NCBI GenBank assembly: GCA_947258815.1
Contig: CAMYJW010000027.1
Location: forward strand, 1-64,000
Length of the DNA: 64,000 nucleotides
Source of the DNA: an uncultured Sphingomonadaceae bacterium
GTDB lineage: Bacteria; Pseudomonadota; Alphaproteobacteria; Sphingomonadales; Sphingomonadaceae
Reading direction: 5' to 3'
Of this stretch, positions 1 through 9,888 are shown piece by piece. Numbering within the stretch: the first letter of the stretch is position 1; each line of letters begins with the position of its first letter. Position numbers and translations under genes: made by a program. The notes under the pieces are model-generated. The model had not been told where the DNA came from. It made no database searches and saw only the letters and a program-made list of their open reading frames with translations.

Positions 1-93
1 AGCCGCTTGGCCAATCGTCGGCGCGACACGGGGGTGGCGGTGACCGCCAAATTTCAGCGGCCGATCCTGCGTGCCGGGAGCCCGGCAGCGTGA
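1..93 (+). CDS. 3' end of a CDS that begins upstream of the window
   Basis: Frame 1 is open from the first base to a TGA at 91-93 and gives 30 residues rich in Arg and Ala. The segment is too short for a family call. Its stop codon overlaps the GTG start of the next reading frame (GTGA), an arrangement typical of translationally coupled genes, which is the main reason for believing both are real. Confidence 0.4.
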   Translation, partial: SRLANRRRDTGVAVTAKFQRPILRAGSPAA

Positions 94-335
94 TTATCTA
101 TGGCAGGAAAACCGATAACCGCAATGGTGAACCCTACAAGCTGGTCCTCGCGGTGTGGCAGAATGATCCGGCAAAAGAAGGCGCGGTGTGGGTTGGCGGA
201 GTGGAGCGACTAAAGGGCGAATATCCGGTGACGGAGCTAAACGAAGATGGTGAGTTCCACCTGACGATTGAATCGGTTTCGATCAGCCATGATATCCGTT
301 CAATCAACACGAAGTTTATCGCGACTTTCGAGTAA
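90..335 (+). CDS. small hypothetical protein (81 aa)
   Basis: GTG start at 90 overlapping the preceding TGA by four bases. The product is soluble-looking, with alternating charged and aromatic residues and no signal peptide or membrane segment. I do not recognise a family. The coupling to the preceding partial gene suggests an operon pair. The 189 bases after it, up to the oxidoreductase, hold no gene I can support. Confidence 0.5.
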   Translation: MIIYGRKTDNRNGEPYKLVLAVWQNDPAKEGAVWVGGVERLKGEYPVTELNEDGEFHLTIESVSISHDIRSINTKFIATFE

Positions 336-524
336 AAATACCTGCCAGGGATTTGAACAAAGTGCCGTTGACAACGGTCTGATAACGCTTCCCACCCGGC
401 AATTAAAGTCACTGACACCGGGATAGTGAGACTATGCTGTCTCGTACCGACATAACTTGCAACGCGCCCGCTCGCCTGTATGTTCTCAACAGTATTGTTG
501 CACAAGGTTTCCGGGAGAGAACCG

Positions 525-2708
525 ATGGGCGAGAAGCTGCGTACGGAAAAGGCATTTTGCCGCATTTGCCTTGGGCATTGCGGAATGGTTCTTACGGTGG
601 ATGAAGCCGATCGGATCGTGAAGATCCGTGGCGACAAGGAAAATCAGGTCACCCGCGGCTATGCCTGTTTCAAAGGCTTGCAGGCCGAAGAAGCGCACCA
701 CGGCCCTGCCCGGCTGCTGCACCCGCTGCGCAAGGCGAATGACGGCGGCTTTGAGCAGATCGCATCCGAACAGGCGCTTGACGAAATTGCCGAGCGTATT
801 CGCCGTTCGATTGCAGAACATGGCCCGGATTCGGTCGGCGTCTATTTCGGCAACGGCTCAATCTTTAATTCAGCCGCCGTTACCATGCAGGCGGCTTTTC
901 TGGATGCGATCGGATCGCGGTCGCGCTTCACATCCTACACGATCGATCAGTCCGCCAAGACAATCTCGTTCGAACGCCTCGGCGGCTGGGCCGGCGGCAA
1001 TGTGCAGCTTGAACAGTCCGAAGTAATTCTGCTGATCGGCACCAATCCGCTCGTCTCTCATGGGCTGCTTGGCTTTCTGGCATCCGATCCCACCAAACGG
1101 CTGAAACAGGCGCGTGCAGATGGGCTCAAGCTGATCGTCATCGATCCGCGCCGCACCGAAACCGCCAATTTCTCGGACATCGCCATTCAACCGCTGCCGG
1201 GGCACGATCCCGCCATACTGGCCGGCCTGATACGCCTGATCCTGGCCGAGGGATGGGAAGACAAGGAATTTTGCGCACGTTATGTCGGCGCGCCATCGAT
1301 GAAACAGCTGGCCAAAGCTGTCGAGCCTTTCACCGAAGACAAGGTGGAGAGCATCGCCGGCCTTAACCCCGGCGATCTGCGCGCCGTTGCAGAGCTGTTC
1401 GCGCGCGATTGCAACACCGGGTCAGCCTACACCGGAACCGGCCCAAGCATGGCCTCGCGCTCCAATCTCATGCAGCATCTGGCCGATTGCCTGAATGTCA
1501 TTTGCGGGCGCTTCCTGCGCGCGGGCGATACGGTGATGAGCGTCGATATGCTGTCACCCGAGGCCGAATTCCGGGCCGAAGTCATTCCGCCCTCACGCGC
1601 ATCGTGGCAGGCCAAGCCAAGCCGGATCAGAGGTGTGGGCTCGGTCGGCGGAGAAAAGACAACCGGCACCCTGCCCGATGAGATTCTGACGCCGGGAGAC
1701 GAACAGGTGCGTTGCCTGATATCGTGTGGCGGCAACCTGGCCAGTCTGATGCCCGATCAGAAAAAGGCGGTGAAGGCGTTCCGTTCGCTCGATATGCTTG
1801 CCGTGATAGACCCTTACATGAGCAACACAGCGCGCTTGGCTGACTATGTGATACCGCCGCTGATGCAATACGAGCGTGCGGATCTGCCAGTCAGCGCATA
1901 TGGCTTTGCATTCTTTCCCGAACCGTGGACCGCCTATTCGCCCGCCATTCTGCAACCGCCCGCCGATTCCGATGTGATGGCGGAGTGGTATTTCTTTTGG
2001 GCCATAACCAGCCGTCTGGGCCTGACGCTTAGTTTCTGCGGCGTTGCGCTGAGCCCGGATACGCCGCCGACAACAGACGATCTCCTTGCGATCCGCGCCC
2101 AGCATCGCCTTGCTCCGCTGGACGAGATCAGAAAACATCCCTCGGGCAAAGTATTCGATGCGGCCCGCGCGATCGTTCAGCCGCAGCGCCCCGAAGCAAC
2201 CGCCACGTTTGACGTGATGCCCGACGATGTGTTCGCCGAAGTGGCGCAAGTCGCATCGGATCTGCAAGCCGCGCCAGGCAAAAGCGATACAAAGGACACC
2301 TTCACGCATTTGCTGTCCACTCGCCGGATGCGTAATTCTTATAACTCAATCGGCATGCACCTGTCAGGCGTCCGCGCGCGTAATCCCTACAACCCGGCCT
2401 ATCTCAATCCAGACGATATGACCGGGCTGGGTCTGATCGACGGCGATACCGTCCTGATCACTTCGGACCATGACAGCATCGAAGCCATTGCCGAAAGCGA
2501 TCCAACCGTTCGCAGCGGCGTTATCTCCATGGCGGTTGCATGGGGCGGATTGCCCGATGAGAACAAGGATCCGGCAAAGCACGGCGCATCGACGAACATG
2601 CTTATTTCAACAGACCGCGACGTGGAGGAAATCAACGCCATGCCGCGCATGTCGGGCATCCCGGTTCATCTGCAAAAAAGCGTGCCCAACAGGCCCTACT
2701 CTGCCTGA
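525..2708 (+). CDS. molybdopterin-dependent oxidoreductase, DMSO-reductase superfamily
   Basis: A 727-residue catalytic subunit of the bis-MGD molybdenum/tungsten enzyme superfamily. The N-terminus carries a [4Fe-4S] motif, Cys12-x2-Cys15-x3-Cys19 and Cys48 in YACFKG, followed by the usual central domains (GTNP near residue 185) and a C-terminal molydopterin-dinucleotide-binding domain with RNSYNSIGMHLSGVRARNPY (around 605-624) and NPDDMTGLGLIDGD. The frame opens at 480, but ATG at 525 has a GGGAGAG ribosome site just upstream and places the cysteine motif at the usual distance from the start. I could not identify the metal ligand. No electron-transfer or membrane subunit is adjacent, so it is probably a single-subunit soluble enzyme of unknown substrate. 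No Tat signal is visible. Confidence 0.88.
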   Translation: MGEKLRTEKAFCRICLGHCGMVLTVDEADRIVKIRGDKENQVTRGYACFKGLQAEEAHHGPARLLHPLRKANDGGFEQIASEQALDEIAERIRRSIAEHGPDSVGVYFGNGSIFNSAAVTMQAAFLDAIGSRSRFTSYTIDQSAKTISFERLGGWAGGNVQLEQSEVILLIGTNPLVSHGLLGFLASDPTKRLKQARADGLKLIVIDPRRTETANFSDIAIQPLPGHDPAILAGLIRLILAEGWEDKEFCARYVGAPSMKQLAKAVEPFTEDKVESIAGLNPGDLRAVAELFARDCNTGSAYTGTGPSMASRSNLMQHLADCLNVICGRFLRAGDTVMSVDMLSPEAEFRAEVIPPSRASWQAKPSRIRGVGSVGGEKTTGTLPDEILTPGDEQVRCLISCGGNLASLMPDQKKAVKAFRSLDMLAVIDPYMSNTARLADYVIPPLMQYERADLPVSAYGFAFFPEPWTAYSPAILQPPADSDVMAEWYFFWAITSRLGLTLSFCGVALSPDTPPTTDDLLAIRAQHRLAPLDEIRKHPSGKVFDAARAIVQPQRPEATATFDVMPDDVFAEVAQVASDLQAAPGKSDTKDTFTHLLSTRRMRNSYNSIGMHLSGVRARNPYNPAYLNPDDMTGLGLIDGDTVLITSDHDSIEAIAESDPTVRSGVISMAVAWGGLPDENKDPAKHGASTNMLISTDRDVEEINAMPRMSGIPVHLQKSVPNRPYSA

Positions 2709-2745
2709 ATGGCCATTGTGCCGCACGGCGATGATAGCGCCGCCA

Positions 2746-2847
2746 GGGCGTTTTCCGATCAATCGGGACCGGAAATCGCGGCAAGCCCGCGCGGGCGCAT
2801 GAGCGTTGTTTTACCGCTCGCGTCAACCTGAATGCAAAACGCTTTAA
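2746..2847 (-). repeat. copy A of a dispersed ~100-bp structured repeat
   Basis: Read on the minus strand it begins TTAAAGCGTTTTGCATTCAG, contains the family core GACGCGAGCG and CAACGCTCATGCGCC, then GCGCGGGCTT, and ends with an imperfect hairpin (GATTTCCGGTC / GATCGGAAAA). It matches copies at 15404, 43503, 47603 and 56141. It lies between the convergent oxidoreductase and sulfotransferase genes. Confidence 0.75.
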
Positions 2848-2886
2848 AAACAGGCCTATCCGGGGAACAGGCGATGCTCGCTGCGG

Positions 2887-3654
2887 TTAACCGGCCGTTC
2901 CGGCGGGTTGCTGCACCAGCCGAAATGCCTTGCAGTTCTTCAGGTCGCGCCAGAAAGCCATGTTCTGGTAACGCTCAAACAGATCGGGCGGCAGGATGGT
3001 CTGACGCGGGCGCGGCTCAACCTTGCGGTGAACGGTGTGCAGGCCCCGCACGCCAAGCTGCGCATCGAATGCCGGCGCATCGTATTCCACGGCATCGAAA
3101 TCGTGCTCGAACGGTTCTTCCTCGATAAACTGGTAAAGCAGTTTCATGGTATCGGCAGGCTGGGCGACCAGCAGATCATAATCGACGATCAGCAGGTGTT
3201 CGGCATGATCGCTCCAGCAGGCTTCGCGCAGTGCGTGATAAGGAAAACCGACCAGCCGGTTCGCGTGGGCCAGCGCTTCGAGGCGGGTATAAACGGTCGC
3301 ACGTTCGCCCGGATTGTTGAACAGGGCTGTGTTCTCAAACGCATCGGCGCGGAACTGGCGCTCTATCGAATCCATTATCCATGCGATCTCTCGCACGCAG
3401 CAGATGATCTTGGCATCGGGAAAAACCTGCAACAGGGCGGAAAGCTTCGCGGTCCAGCCGCGATTGGTATCGAAGATGATCTGTTCTTCGTGATTGCCGT
3501 AATAGCTGTCGAACAGGCCTTTCAGAAGGCGTTCGCGCTGTTCGGTGCTGACCATGGTCGACAATTCCGAACCGGCGGAAACCTGCCCCACCATGCCATC
3601 GAACAAGGTTGCCACCGGCGATGACATCCCGGCATGAAATCGCGGGTTCTGGCG
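2887..3654 (-). pseudogene. sulfotransferase-family gene, 5' end missing
   Basis: The first in-frame ATG (3627) gives 246 residues, but the same frame continues upstream and encodes RQNPRFHAG directly before MSSPVATLF. In the sulfotransferase family I recall, this string follows the PAPS-binding loop (GLPRSGSTLL-type). Upstream of 3654 the frame reads PHEAS-type residues with no P-loop, and the DNA instead belongs to the neighbouring gene on the other strand. The body keeps family features: VFPDAKIICCVREIAWIMDSIERQ (split across 80-103) and a C-terminal LLIVDYDLLVAQPADTMKLL region. Without the 5'-phosphosulfate loop it should be inactive. It is convergent with the oxidoreductase. Confidence 0.75.
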
Positions 3655-6600
3655 CGGGCTCGCTTCGTGAGGCGATCGGTCTGGCCAATGCCAATCCGGG
3701 TCTGGACGTCATCGACTTCTCGATCAGTGCGACAGCCACGATCACGCTGACCAGCGGGGAACTGGTCATCACGGACTCCGTCGATATCCAGGGGGATGTC
3801 GATATGATGACCGCAACCGCGATTACGATTGATGCCGCCGGCAACAGCCGCGTGTTCAGTTTCTCAAGCGGCACAAGTTCGATCGACAACCTGATTATCA
3901 CAGGTGGCAGCGTTGCCGGAGATGGGGGCGGCATCACCAACGGTGGAGCGGCAAACGGCACCGGCGATGATGCGCAGGGCGGCGGAATCCTGAACGAAGG
4001 CACGTTGGTGATAACCAACAGCACAATCACCGGAAACGGTGCGGGTGCTGGCGGTGCTGGTGCGCCCAGCGCGGGCGGCGGCGGCGGTTTCAGCGGCATT
4101 GCCGGATCCATTGGTGGAAACGGTGCAAACGGTGGTTATGGCGATCCGGGCACGGCTGGTGCGGCCAATGCCGGTGGCGATGGCGGCAACAATGGCGATG
4201 GCGGCACAGGGAAAAACAACACCGGAGGTTCGGGCGGAACAACCAGTGCAGGCGGTGCTGGCGGTGCCAACGCGACCAATGGCGATGGCGGCGATGGTGG
4301 TGCCGGCGGCACAGCCGGAACCGCAGGTGGCGGCGGTGGCGGTGGCGGTTATTCGCACGGCCAGAATGGAGGCGTCGGCGGCAGCGCGGGCGGCGGCATA
4401 TGGAATGCGGCGGGTGGCACGCTGACCATCACTGACAGCACGATCACCAATAACCTTGGCGCGGGCGGCGGCGGCGGCGGCGGTGGCGTCAACGGAGGTA
4501 ATGGTGGCGATGCCGCGGGTGCAATTCTCAACGAAACCGGCGGCTTGCTGACGATCGACGCAGCCACGATCGCCACGTTCAGCGGCAATGTCGGCACGGC
4601 GGGCGCAGGTGGCAACGGCGGCAGCGGCAGTGCCGGCACAGCCGGATCGGACGAAAACAACATTCTTGGCGCCTATACCGTAACCGGCGCCGAAATGACC
4701 TTCACAGTCACGACTCTCACAGATGAAAACGACGTTGGCGCGACGGTTCTCATGCCTTTGGGCGACGGATTGAGCCTGCGCGAGGCAATCGGACTTGCCA
4801 ACCCAGGGGATACGATCACATTCGCCATGGGTCTATCCGGCGGCACGATGACGTTGAGCGGCAGCAGGATCACCATCGGTGCAGGCGCGAATCTGACGAT
4901 TGACGGCGATCTTGACGATAACAATACGCCCGACATCACGATCAGCGGCAACGATGTCTCGCAGGTATTCTTCGTTGCCGGAGGTGCCAATGCGACATTG
5001 GAAGGGTTGACCATATCCAATGGGTATGGCGTGGCCTTCATGTCCGGCAACGGTGTCAACGGCACCAATTACGGCCCCGGCGACAGCTCAAGCGGTGGAG
5101 ACGGAACCGGTCCCGGTCCGGGCGGTTATACCGGCGGGGGCATTGTCAATGCCGGAACGCTGACAGTAATCAACAGCACGCTGCTGAACAATTATGCCAA
5201 GGCCGGGGACGGCGGCAATGGCGGCAACGGGGGCACCGGCGGGGCCAACTTGCCGAGCGGCAGCGGGTATGCCGGCGGCATGGGAGGCGACGGCAGCGAC
5301 GGTGGCTATGCCGGCTCCGCCATTCTCAATCTGGGCAACCTGACGCTCACCAATGTAACCGCGACCGGCAACACCGCGATCGGCGGCAATGCTGGTGATG
5401 GCGGCGATGGCGGTGATGGCGGCGATGCACAGGGCGGTGCGCCAAATGGTGGCGGCGGCGGCGCGGGCGGCAATGGCGGAAATGGCGGAGCCGCAGCAAC
5501 TATAGTCAACACAGGCGTCATATCCGGCACGCTGGCGATTGTTGGTGCTGACAGCTCCACGCCAGGAACTGCCGGGTCTGGTGGAACCGGCGGCGATGGT
5601 GGCATGGGCAATACCACTGCGGGTGCAACAGGCGGCGCTGGTGGTGCGCCCGGCAACAACGGCACGAATGGTTCCGACAGCGGTGGTTCGGGCGGAACCG
5701 GCGAGGTATTCGGCGCATCCATGCCGGGAGATTTCGCAACCGCCGGACAGGGCGGCGATGGCGGCGGCGGCGGCGGCGGCGGCGCGGGCGGCGCAAGTGC
5801 GCCCACGGGCATTGGTTTCGTCAACTTCAACGGTGGCACTGGCACAGTCACAGTCACCGCGCCCAATCAGGCACCCGTGATTTCCAATCTTCTGAACGAC
5901 ATGCAGACCTTTACCGAAGGCGGCTTGGCAGTCCCCGTCGATGTCGCGGGCAATGCAACTGTTACGGACGCTGACAGCTCCGATTTCGATGGTGGTTCGC
6001 TAACCGTCCAGATCACTGGCGGCGGCGTTCCGGCGGAAGACGAACTTGGAATCGATACCAGCGGCACCGTGGCGGTAAGCGGGACGAGCATTGGCAGCGA
6101 TGTCTCGGTCGGCGGCGTTCAGATCGGCACGCTGGGCAGCGCGCTGGACGGGTCGATTATCGATATCGATTTCGACACCGATGCGACCCCGGCTCTGGTG
6201 ACGACGCTACTGCGCGCCGTCACATACAACAACACCGGCGGCGAAATGCCGACCAACGGATTGCGTCTGGTCACGACAACGCTGATCGATGGCGATGGCA
6301 CGGCCATGAGCGGTGTTGATACGGTGGCGATCGGCAGCGAAGTTTTTGTCCTTGAAATCAACGATGCGCCGTCCGGCACGGATAACACCATTTCGATCGC
6401 AGAAGATGGCAGCCACACATTCACACTCGCCAATTTCGGTTTCAGCGACACCGATGGTGACAACTTCGATAGCGTGATCATCACCACTTTGCCCAACCCC
6501 GTCGAAGGGACGTTTGAGCTGAACAGCGTTGCGGTCATGGCGCTTGACGAGATCAGCGCGACCGACATCGTGAATGGCCTGCTCGTGTTTACGCCCGATG

Positions 6601-9398
6601 CAGGGGAAAACGGCGATCCCTACACCAGCTTCACGTTCCAGGTGAAGGACGACGGCGGCACGCCCAATGGCGGTCAGGACACCGACCAGAGCGCCAACAC
6701 GATGACGATCGACGTCACCGACGTGAACGATCCGCCGACGGTCACGCTTACGCCGACAATGACGCAGACGATCTGGGATCAGGCATCGACATCGGGCACG
6801 GCATTGGGAATTTCGAGCGCGATCGCTGCCGAAAACTTCTCGCTCGCCTTCCCGGTCACTCTCGATCTGTTCACAGCACTGATCGTGGATGGCGCCGGCA
6901 ACGATAACGGCATCCTGGATAATTTTGACGGAACATTCGGCTGGGCGATCTATCAGGACGACGGGATGGGCGAGCCGGGTGCGTTCGTAATCTCGGGCAA
7001 CGATGCCAGCCCGGTCCTGACCGATACGGGAATGACCCTGTTCGGCACGGATGATGTTATTCAGGCAGATATTGATCTTGGCGACGTCATGCTGCCGGCG
7101 GGCGACTACTGGATCGCGCTTCGCGAAGGATCGTGGCTCTCGCCGCTCGACGCGACAACGATTGCCTGGGTTTCATCGTCGAACGACCCGTTGCCGGAAT
7201 TTGCCGGTTTTACGTCCAACCTGGCAAGCCCGGACGGCACATTCAATCCATCCTTGTTCAGGCTCGCGTTTTCGCTTGAGACGACACCGCTACTGATCGC
7301 CACAGAGCAGGTCGGGCTTGACCTCAAGGACGTGATTCTTGTCGAGGATCCCGATTCCGGCGCAAGCGATATCACCGTTGATGTCTCGGTCGACTATGGA
7401 ATTCTCAACATCACGCCGGGCGCCTCGGGCGCGGTAGTGGCGAACAGCGGCACTGCGGCGGTCACCATCACCGGCACCGTGGCTGAAATTCAGACGATGC
7501 TGGCCAGCGGCGGCATGAATACCGTTGAATTTGTCGCCAACACCGATGATCCACCCGCGACCGCGACATTGTCTGTCAATGTCAACGACAATGGCTTTAC
7601 CGGTGCTGGCGGCGCACAGATGGCAAACGCCGGGATTACTATCGCGATCGCTGCGATCAATGACGAACCCGCCGGGGCCGACAACACGATCGTGATCAAC
7701 GAGGATGGCAGCCACATCTTCACGTTGGCTGACTTCGGTTTCAGCGATCCCGATAACGACGGGTTTGACTGTGTAACGATCACCACCTTGCCTGCCGATG
7801 GCTCTCTCGAACTCAACGGAGTAGCCGTCGCGGCGCTGGACGATGTCAGTGCTGCCGATATCATGAACGGCCTGCTTGTGTTCAAGCCAGCACTTAACAG
7901 CAGCGGTGCACCTTACGCGAGCTTCACGTTCCAGGTAAAAGACGATGGCGGAACGGCCAATGGCGGACAGGACACGGATCAGAGCGCCAACACCTTCACC
8001 ATCGATGTAATCGCCGAGCCGATCGGCCCGGTCGATGGCGGCCCGCCGGATGCGGTGGACGATCAGATAACGGTGTTCGGAACCGACTCGTTCACGATCA
8101 GCGATGGACAGCTTCTTCTTAATGACAGCGATCCCGATGGTCTGGCGCTGGCGATTGTCTCGGTTAACAATCCGGTAAACGGCGCGGTTTCGATCAATGC
8201 GGCCGGCGACGTGGTGTTCAATCCGGGCGATCTGGGGTCGGCGTCATTCGATTATACGATCCTGGCTGCCGACGGCCAGCAGGACACCGCAACCGTTGAA
8301 ATCAACGTTATCAGCGACAATGCCGTGCCGATTGCCCGCAATGACATCGTCAATGCAACGGGCGCGGTTGATATTCCGATTGCCGATCTGCTTGCCAACG
8401 ATGAAGACCCCGATGGCGGTCCGCTTGCCTTCCTTGGCGTGTTCGGAGCGACGAACGGACTGGTCAGCTTTGCCGGGGCCACCGTCAGCTTCGTGCCCGA
8501 TGAGAACTCCGCTGGTCCGTTCGGCTTCAGCTACATAGTGCAGGACGAGGAAGGCGCGACGACGAGCGCCGCGGTAACGGTCAACGTCGAGGGCATCGAT
8601 TATCAGGATGCCGTGCCGCAGTTCTCGTTGCTCACATCCGCCGGATTCAGCGGCCAGATCGGCGGCACTGGTTCGGTATTCGGTGCGCCGGGAACACAGG
8701 TGATCGAGATTCTTGACATCCCCGGTGTCATTGATTTCGGGCCCGGGTTCAGTTCCGGTGAGGATCAGGTCACCCTGTTCCGGGATGCAAATGACTGGAG
8801 CGTCCTGCAGTCTGGCTCAAACGGCGTCTTCAGCGAGGGCGACACTTTTGCCGTCATCCCGGCAGGGCCATCGGGTATCCCCATCGCCTTCGACAACGGC
8901 AATTTCCTGTTCGTCATTGATGGCCCCGATATCAAGGTTGGCAGTCAGGTACTGGATGGCACGTTGAGCCCGATTCTGGTGGCACCGGATGGCGAACCGG
9001 ATGCCACGGGCATCGATCCCGATGCGGTTGCCTCCCTGCTCCTGTTCAGCGGCGGTGAAGCAACGGTCGGCGGCGCCTTCTCCATCTTCGGCACGGCAGA
9101 CGCCGAAACCGTGAATGTGTGGAACGGCACGTCGTCTCTCGATCCCTCGTTCAATGGCGGCGGCGATACAATCGTGTTCGATGACCTTCCGTCAGACTTT
9201 GTCGTCAGCGTGCTTGGAACGAATGTGGTGTTCGAAGGGTCGGATACGCAACTGACAGTGCCGGTTGGCCCCAACGCAACTCTCATAGAGTTTGCCGGTG
9301 ACGATGTGCGGCCACTGATGATCGACCTGGTGGCCGGCGAAGTCATACTCGGATCGCAGATTGTCACCGAAACGCAGGCCCCCCTCGCCTTCGGTTAG
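3609..9398 (+). CDS. giant Gly-rich, cadherin-like repeat protein, N-terminally truncated
   Basis: A reading frame of about 1929 codons. The first 12 codons are only the antisense of the sulfotransferase; recognisable sequence starts at SGAGSLREAIGLAN. A second SLREAIGLAN domain follows near residue 390. Residues about 95-350 and 480-740 are Gly/Ala/Asn-rich runs with parallel beta-helix-like segments (LTITDSTITNN, LTNVTATGN). Further on come two near-identical domains ending in SFTFQVKDDGGT-NGGQDTDQSAN and at least two cadherin-like tandem domains (NDSDPDG, NDEDPDG). There is no signal peptide, consistent with the lost 5' end. The C-terminus has no transmembrane barrel; a type I secretion route is possible but unproven. 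Related intact proteins are large surface or secreted adhesins. No ribosome site is visible at the apparent start, so expression is doubtful. Confidence 0.7.
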   Translation: MPPAMTSRHEIAGSGAGSLREAIGLANANPGLDVIDFSISATATITLTSGELVITDSVDIQGDVDMMTATAITIDAAGNSRVFSFSSGTSSIDNLIITGGSVAGDGGGITNGGAANGTGDDAQGGGILNEGTLVITNSTITGNGAGAGGAGAPSAGGGGGFSGIAGSIGGNGANGGYGDPGTAGAANAGGDGGNNGDGGTGKNNTGGSGGTTSAGGAGGANATNGDGGDGGAGGTAGTAGGGGGGGGYSHGQNGGVGGSAGGGIWNAAGGTLTITDSTITNNLGAGGGGGGGGVNGGNGGDAAGAILNETGGLLTIDAATIATFSGNVGTAGAGGNGGSGSAGTAGSDENNILGAYTVTGAEMTFTVTTLTDENDVGATVLMPLGDGLSLREAIGLANPGDTITFAMGLSGGTMTLSGSRITIGAGANLTIDGDLDDNNTPDITISGNDVSQVFFVAGGANATLEGLTISNGYGVAFMSGNGVNGTNYGPGDSSSGGDGTGPGPGGYTGGGIVNAGTLTVINSTLLNNYAKAGDGGNGGNGGTGGANLPSGSGYAGGMGGDGSDGGYAGSAILNLGNLTLTNVTATGNTAIGGNAGDGGDGGDGGDAQGGAPNGGGGGAGGNGGNGGAAATIVNTGVISGTLAIVGADSSTPGTAGSGGTGGDGGMGNTTAGATGGAGGAPGNNGTNGSDSGGSGGTGEVFGASMPGDFATAGQGGDGGGGGGGGAGGASAPTGIGFVNFNGGTGTVTVTAPNQAPVISNLLNDMQTFTEGGLAVPVDVAGNATVTDADSSDFDGGSLTVQITGGGVPAEDELGIDTSGTVAVSGTSIGSDVSVGGVQIGTLGSALDGSIIDIDFDTDATPALVTTLLRAVTYNNTGGEMPTNGLRLVTTTLIDGDGTAMSGVDTVAIGSEVFVLEINDAPSGTDNTISIAEDGSHTFTLANFGFSDTDGDNFDSVIITTLPNPVEGTFELNSVAVMALDEISATDIVNGLLVFTPDAGENGDPYTSFTFQVKDDGGTPNGGQDTDQSANTMTIDVTDVNDPPTVTLTPTMTQTIWDQASTSGTALGISSAIAAENFSLAFPVTLDLFTALIVDGAGNDNGILDNFDGTFGWAIYQDDGMGEPGAFVISGNDASPVLTDTGMTLFGTDDVIQADIDLGDVMLPAGDYWIALREGSWLSPLDATTIAWVSSSNDPLPEFAGFTSNLASPDGTFNPSLFRLAFSLETTPLLIATEQVGLDLKDVILVEDPDSGASDITVDVSVDYGILNITPGASGAVVANSGTAAVTITGTVAEIQTMLASGGMNTVEFVANTDDPPATATLSVNVNDNGFTGAGGAQMANAGITIAIAAINDEPAGADNTIVINEDGSHIFTLADFGFSDPDNDGFDCVTITTLPADGSLELNGVAVAALDDVSAADIMNGLLVFKPALNSSGAPYASFTFQVKDDGGTANGGQDTDQSANTFTIDVIAEPIGPVDGGPPDAVDDQITVFGTDSFTISDGQLLLNDSDPDGLALAIVSVNNPVNGAVSINAAGDVVFNPGDLGSASFDYTILAADGQQDTATVEINVISDNAVPIARNDIVNATGAVDIPIADLLANDEDPDGGPLAFLGVFGATNGLVSFAGATVSFVPDENSAGPFGFSYIVQDEEGATTSAAVTVNVEGIDYQDAVPQFSLLTSAGFSGQIGGTGSVFGAPGTQVIEILDIPGVIDFGPGFSSGEDQVTLFRDANDWSVLQSGSNGVFSEGDTFAVIPAGPSGIPIAFDNGNFLFVIDGPDIKVGSQVLDGTLSPILVAPDGEPDATGIDPDAVASLLLFSGGEATVGGAFSIFGTADAETVNVWNGTSSLDPSFNGGGDTIVFDDLPSDFVVSVLGTNVVFEGSDTQLTVPVGPNATLIEFAGDDVRPLMIDLVAGEVILGSQIVTETQAPLAFG
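3645..3662. other. head-to-head junction between two truncated genes
   Basis: Minus-strand homology to the sulfotransferase (RQNPRFHAG) runs up to 3654, while plus-strand homology to a CSLREA-type domain (SGAGSLREAIGLAN) starts at 3648. The two overlap by about seven bases (TCTGGCG). Both genes therefore lost their 5' ends and the shared upstream region at one point, which fits a deletion at a short microhomology or an assembly join. Confidence 0.65.
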
Positions 9399-9641
9399 CC
9401 GCCTTAATCATGCCAAACAGACGAGGCCCCCACTCGGTAACTCTGCGCCGCGAGTTGTGCCAAATGTTCCGACGGCGGACAGCCAAGCACTACCAATCGC
9501 TGACGCCACGGTGGCCTCATTACGACGCTTAAACTTGGGAAATCGGAACCGTGTCCGACGCCCGGAATGAGGGGCTTCGAACCCCAAAAACCTCCAGTGT
9601 TTTCAAATCACAAGAGGGATTTCAGGCAGGTGAAATGGTGA

Positions 9642-9731
9642 TGGCGGAGAGACAGGGATTCGAACCCTGGGTACTCTTGCGAGCACAACGGTTTTCGAGA
9701 CCGCCCCGTTCGACCACTCCGGCACCTCTCC
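9642..9731 (-). tRNA. tRNA-Ser(CGA)
   Basis: The minus strand folds as a 90-nt long-variable-arm tRNA: acceptor GGAGAGG pairs with TCTCTCC, the anticodon loop reads TCTCGAAAA with anticodon CGA, and the T arm contains GGTTCGAATCC. The CCA end is encoded. The gap from 9399 to 9641 before it shows nothing I can call. Confidence 0.95.
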
Positions 9732-9888
9732 GCGAAATGCGCTCATGACAGGCTGTGCCTGCCAGATCGACGAAGCGGCGCGGTTAGCGGAGAAGACGGC
9801 GCTTGCCAAGCCCTTCCTGCACAGATCAGCACAATCGTATTCGCGCGCTTGCTTGTGCTGCAGCCGCGAAGAACCTATATTCACCCCT

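Noticed and set aside
368..373. TTGACA as a promoter -35 box for the oxidoreductase gene
   Set aside because: No acceptable -10 box at 16-18 bp; a single hexamer is not enough.
4030..5800. Dense GGCGGC-type repeats, considered as a tandem-repeat array or CRISPR
   Set aside because: They are the coding consequence of Gly/Ala/Asn-rich protein; there are no regular direct repeats with unique spacers. No CRISPR array is present in the window.
9551..9748. 65-codon frame over the tRNA-Ser region
   Set aside because: It translates the antisense of the tRNA; the RQGFEPW string is the familiar artefact of T-arm sequence.
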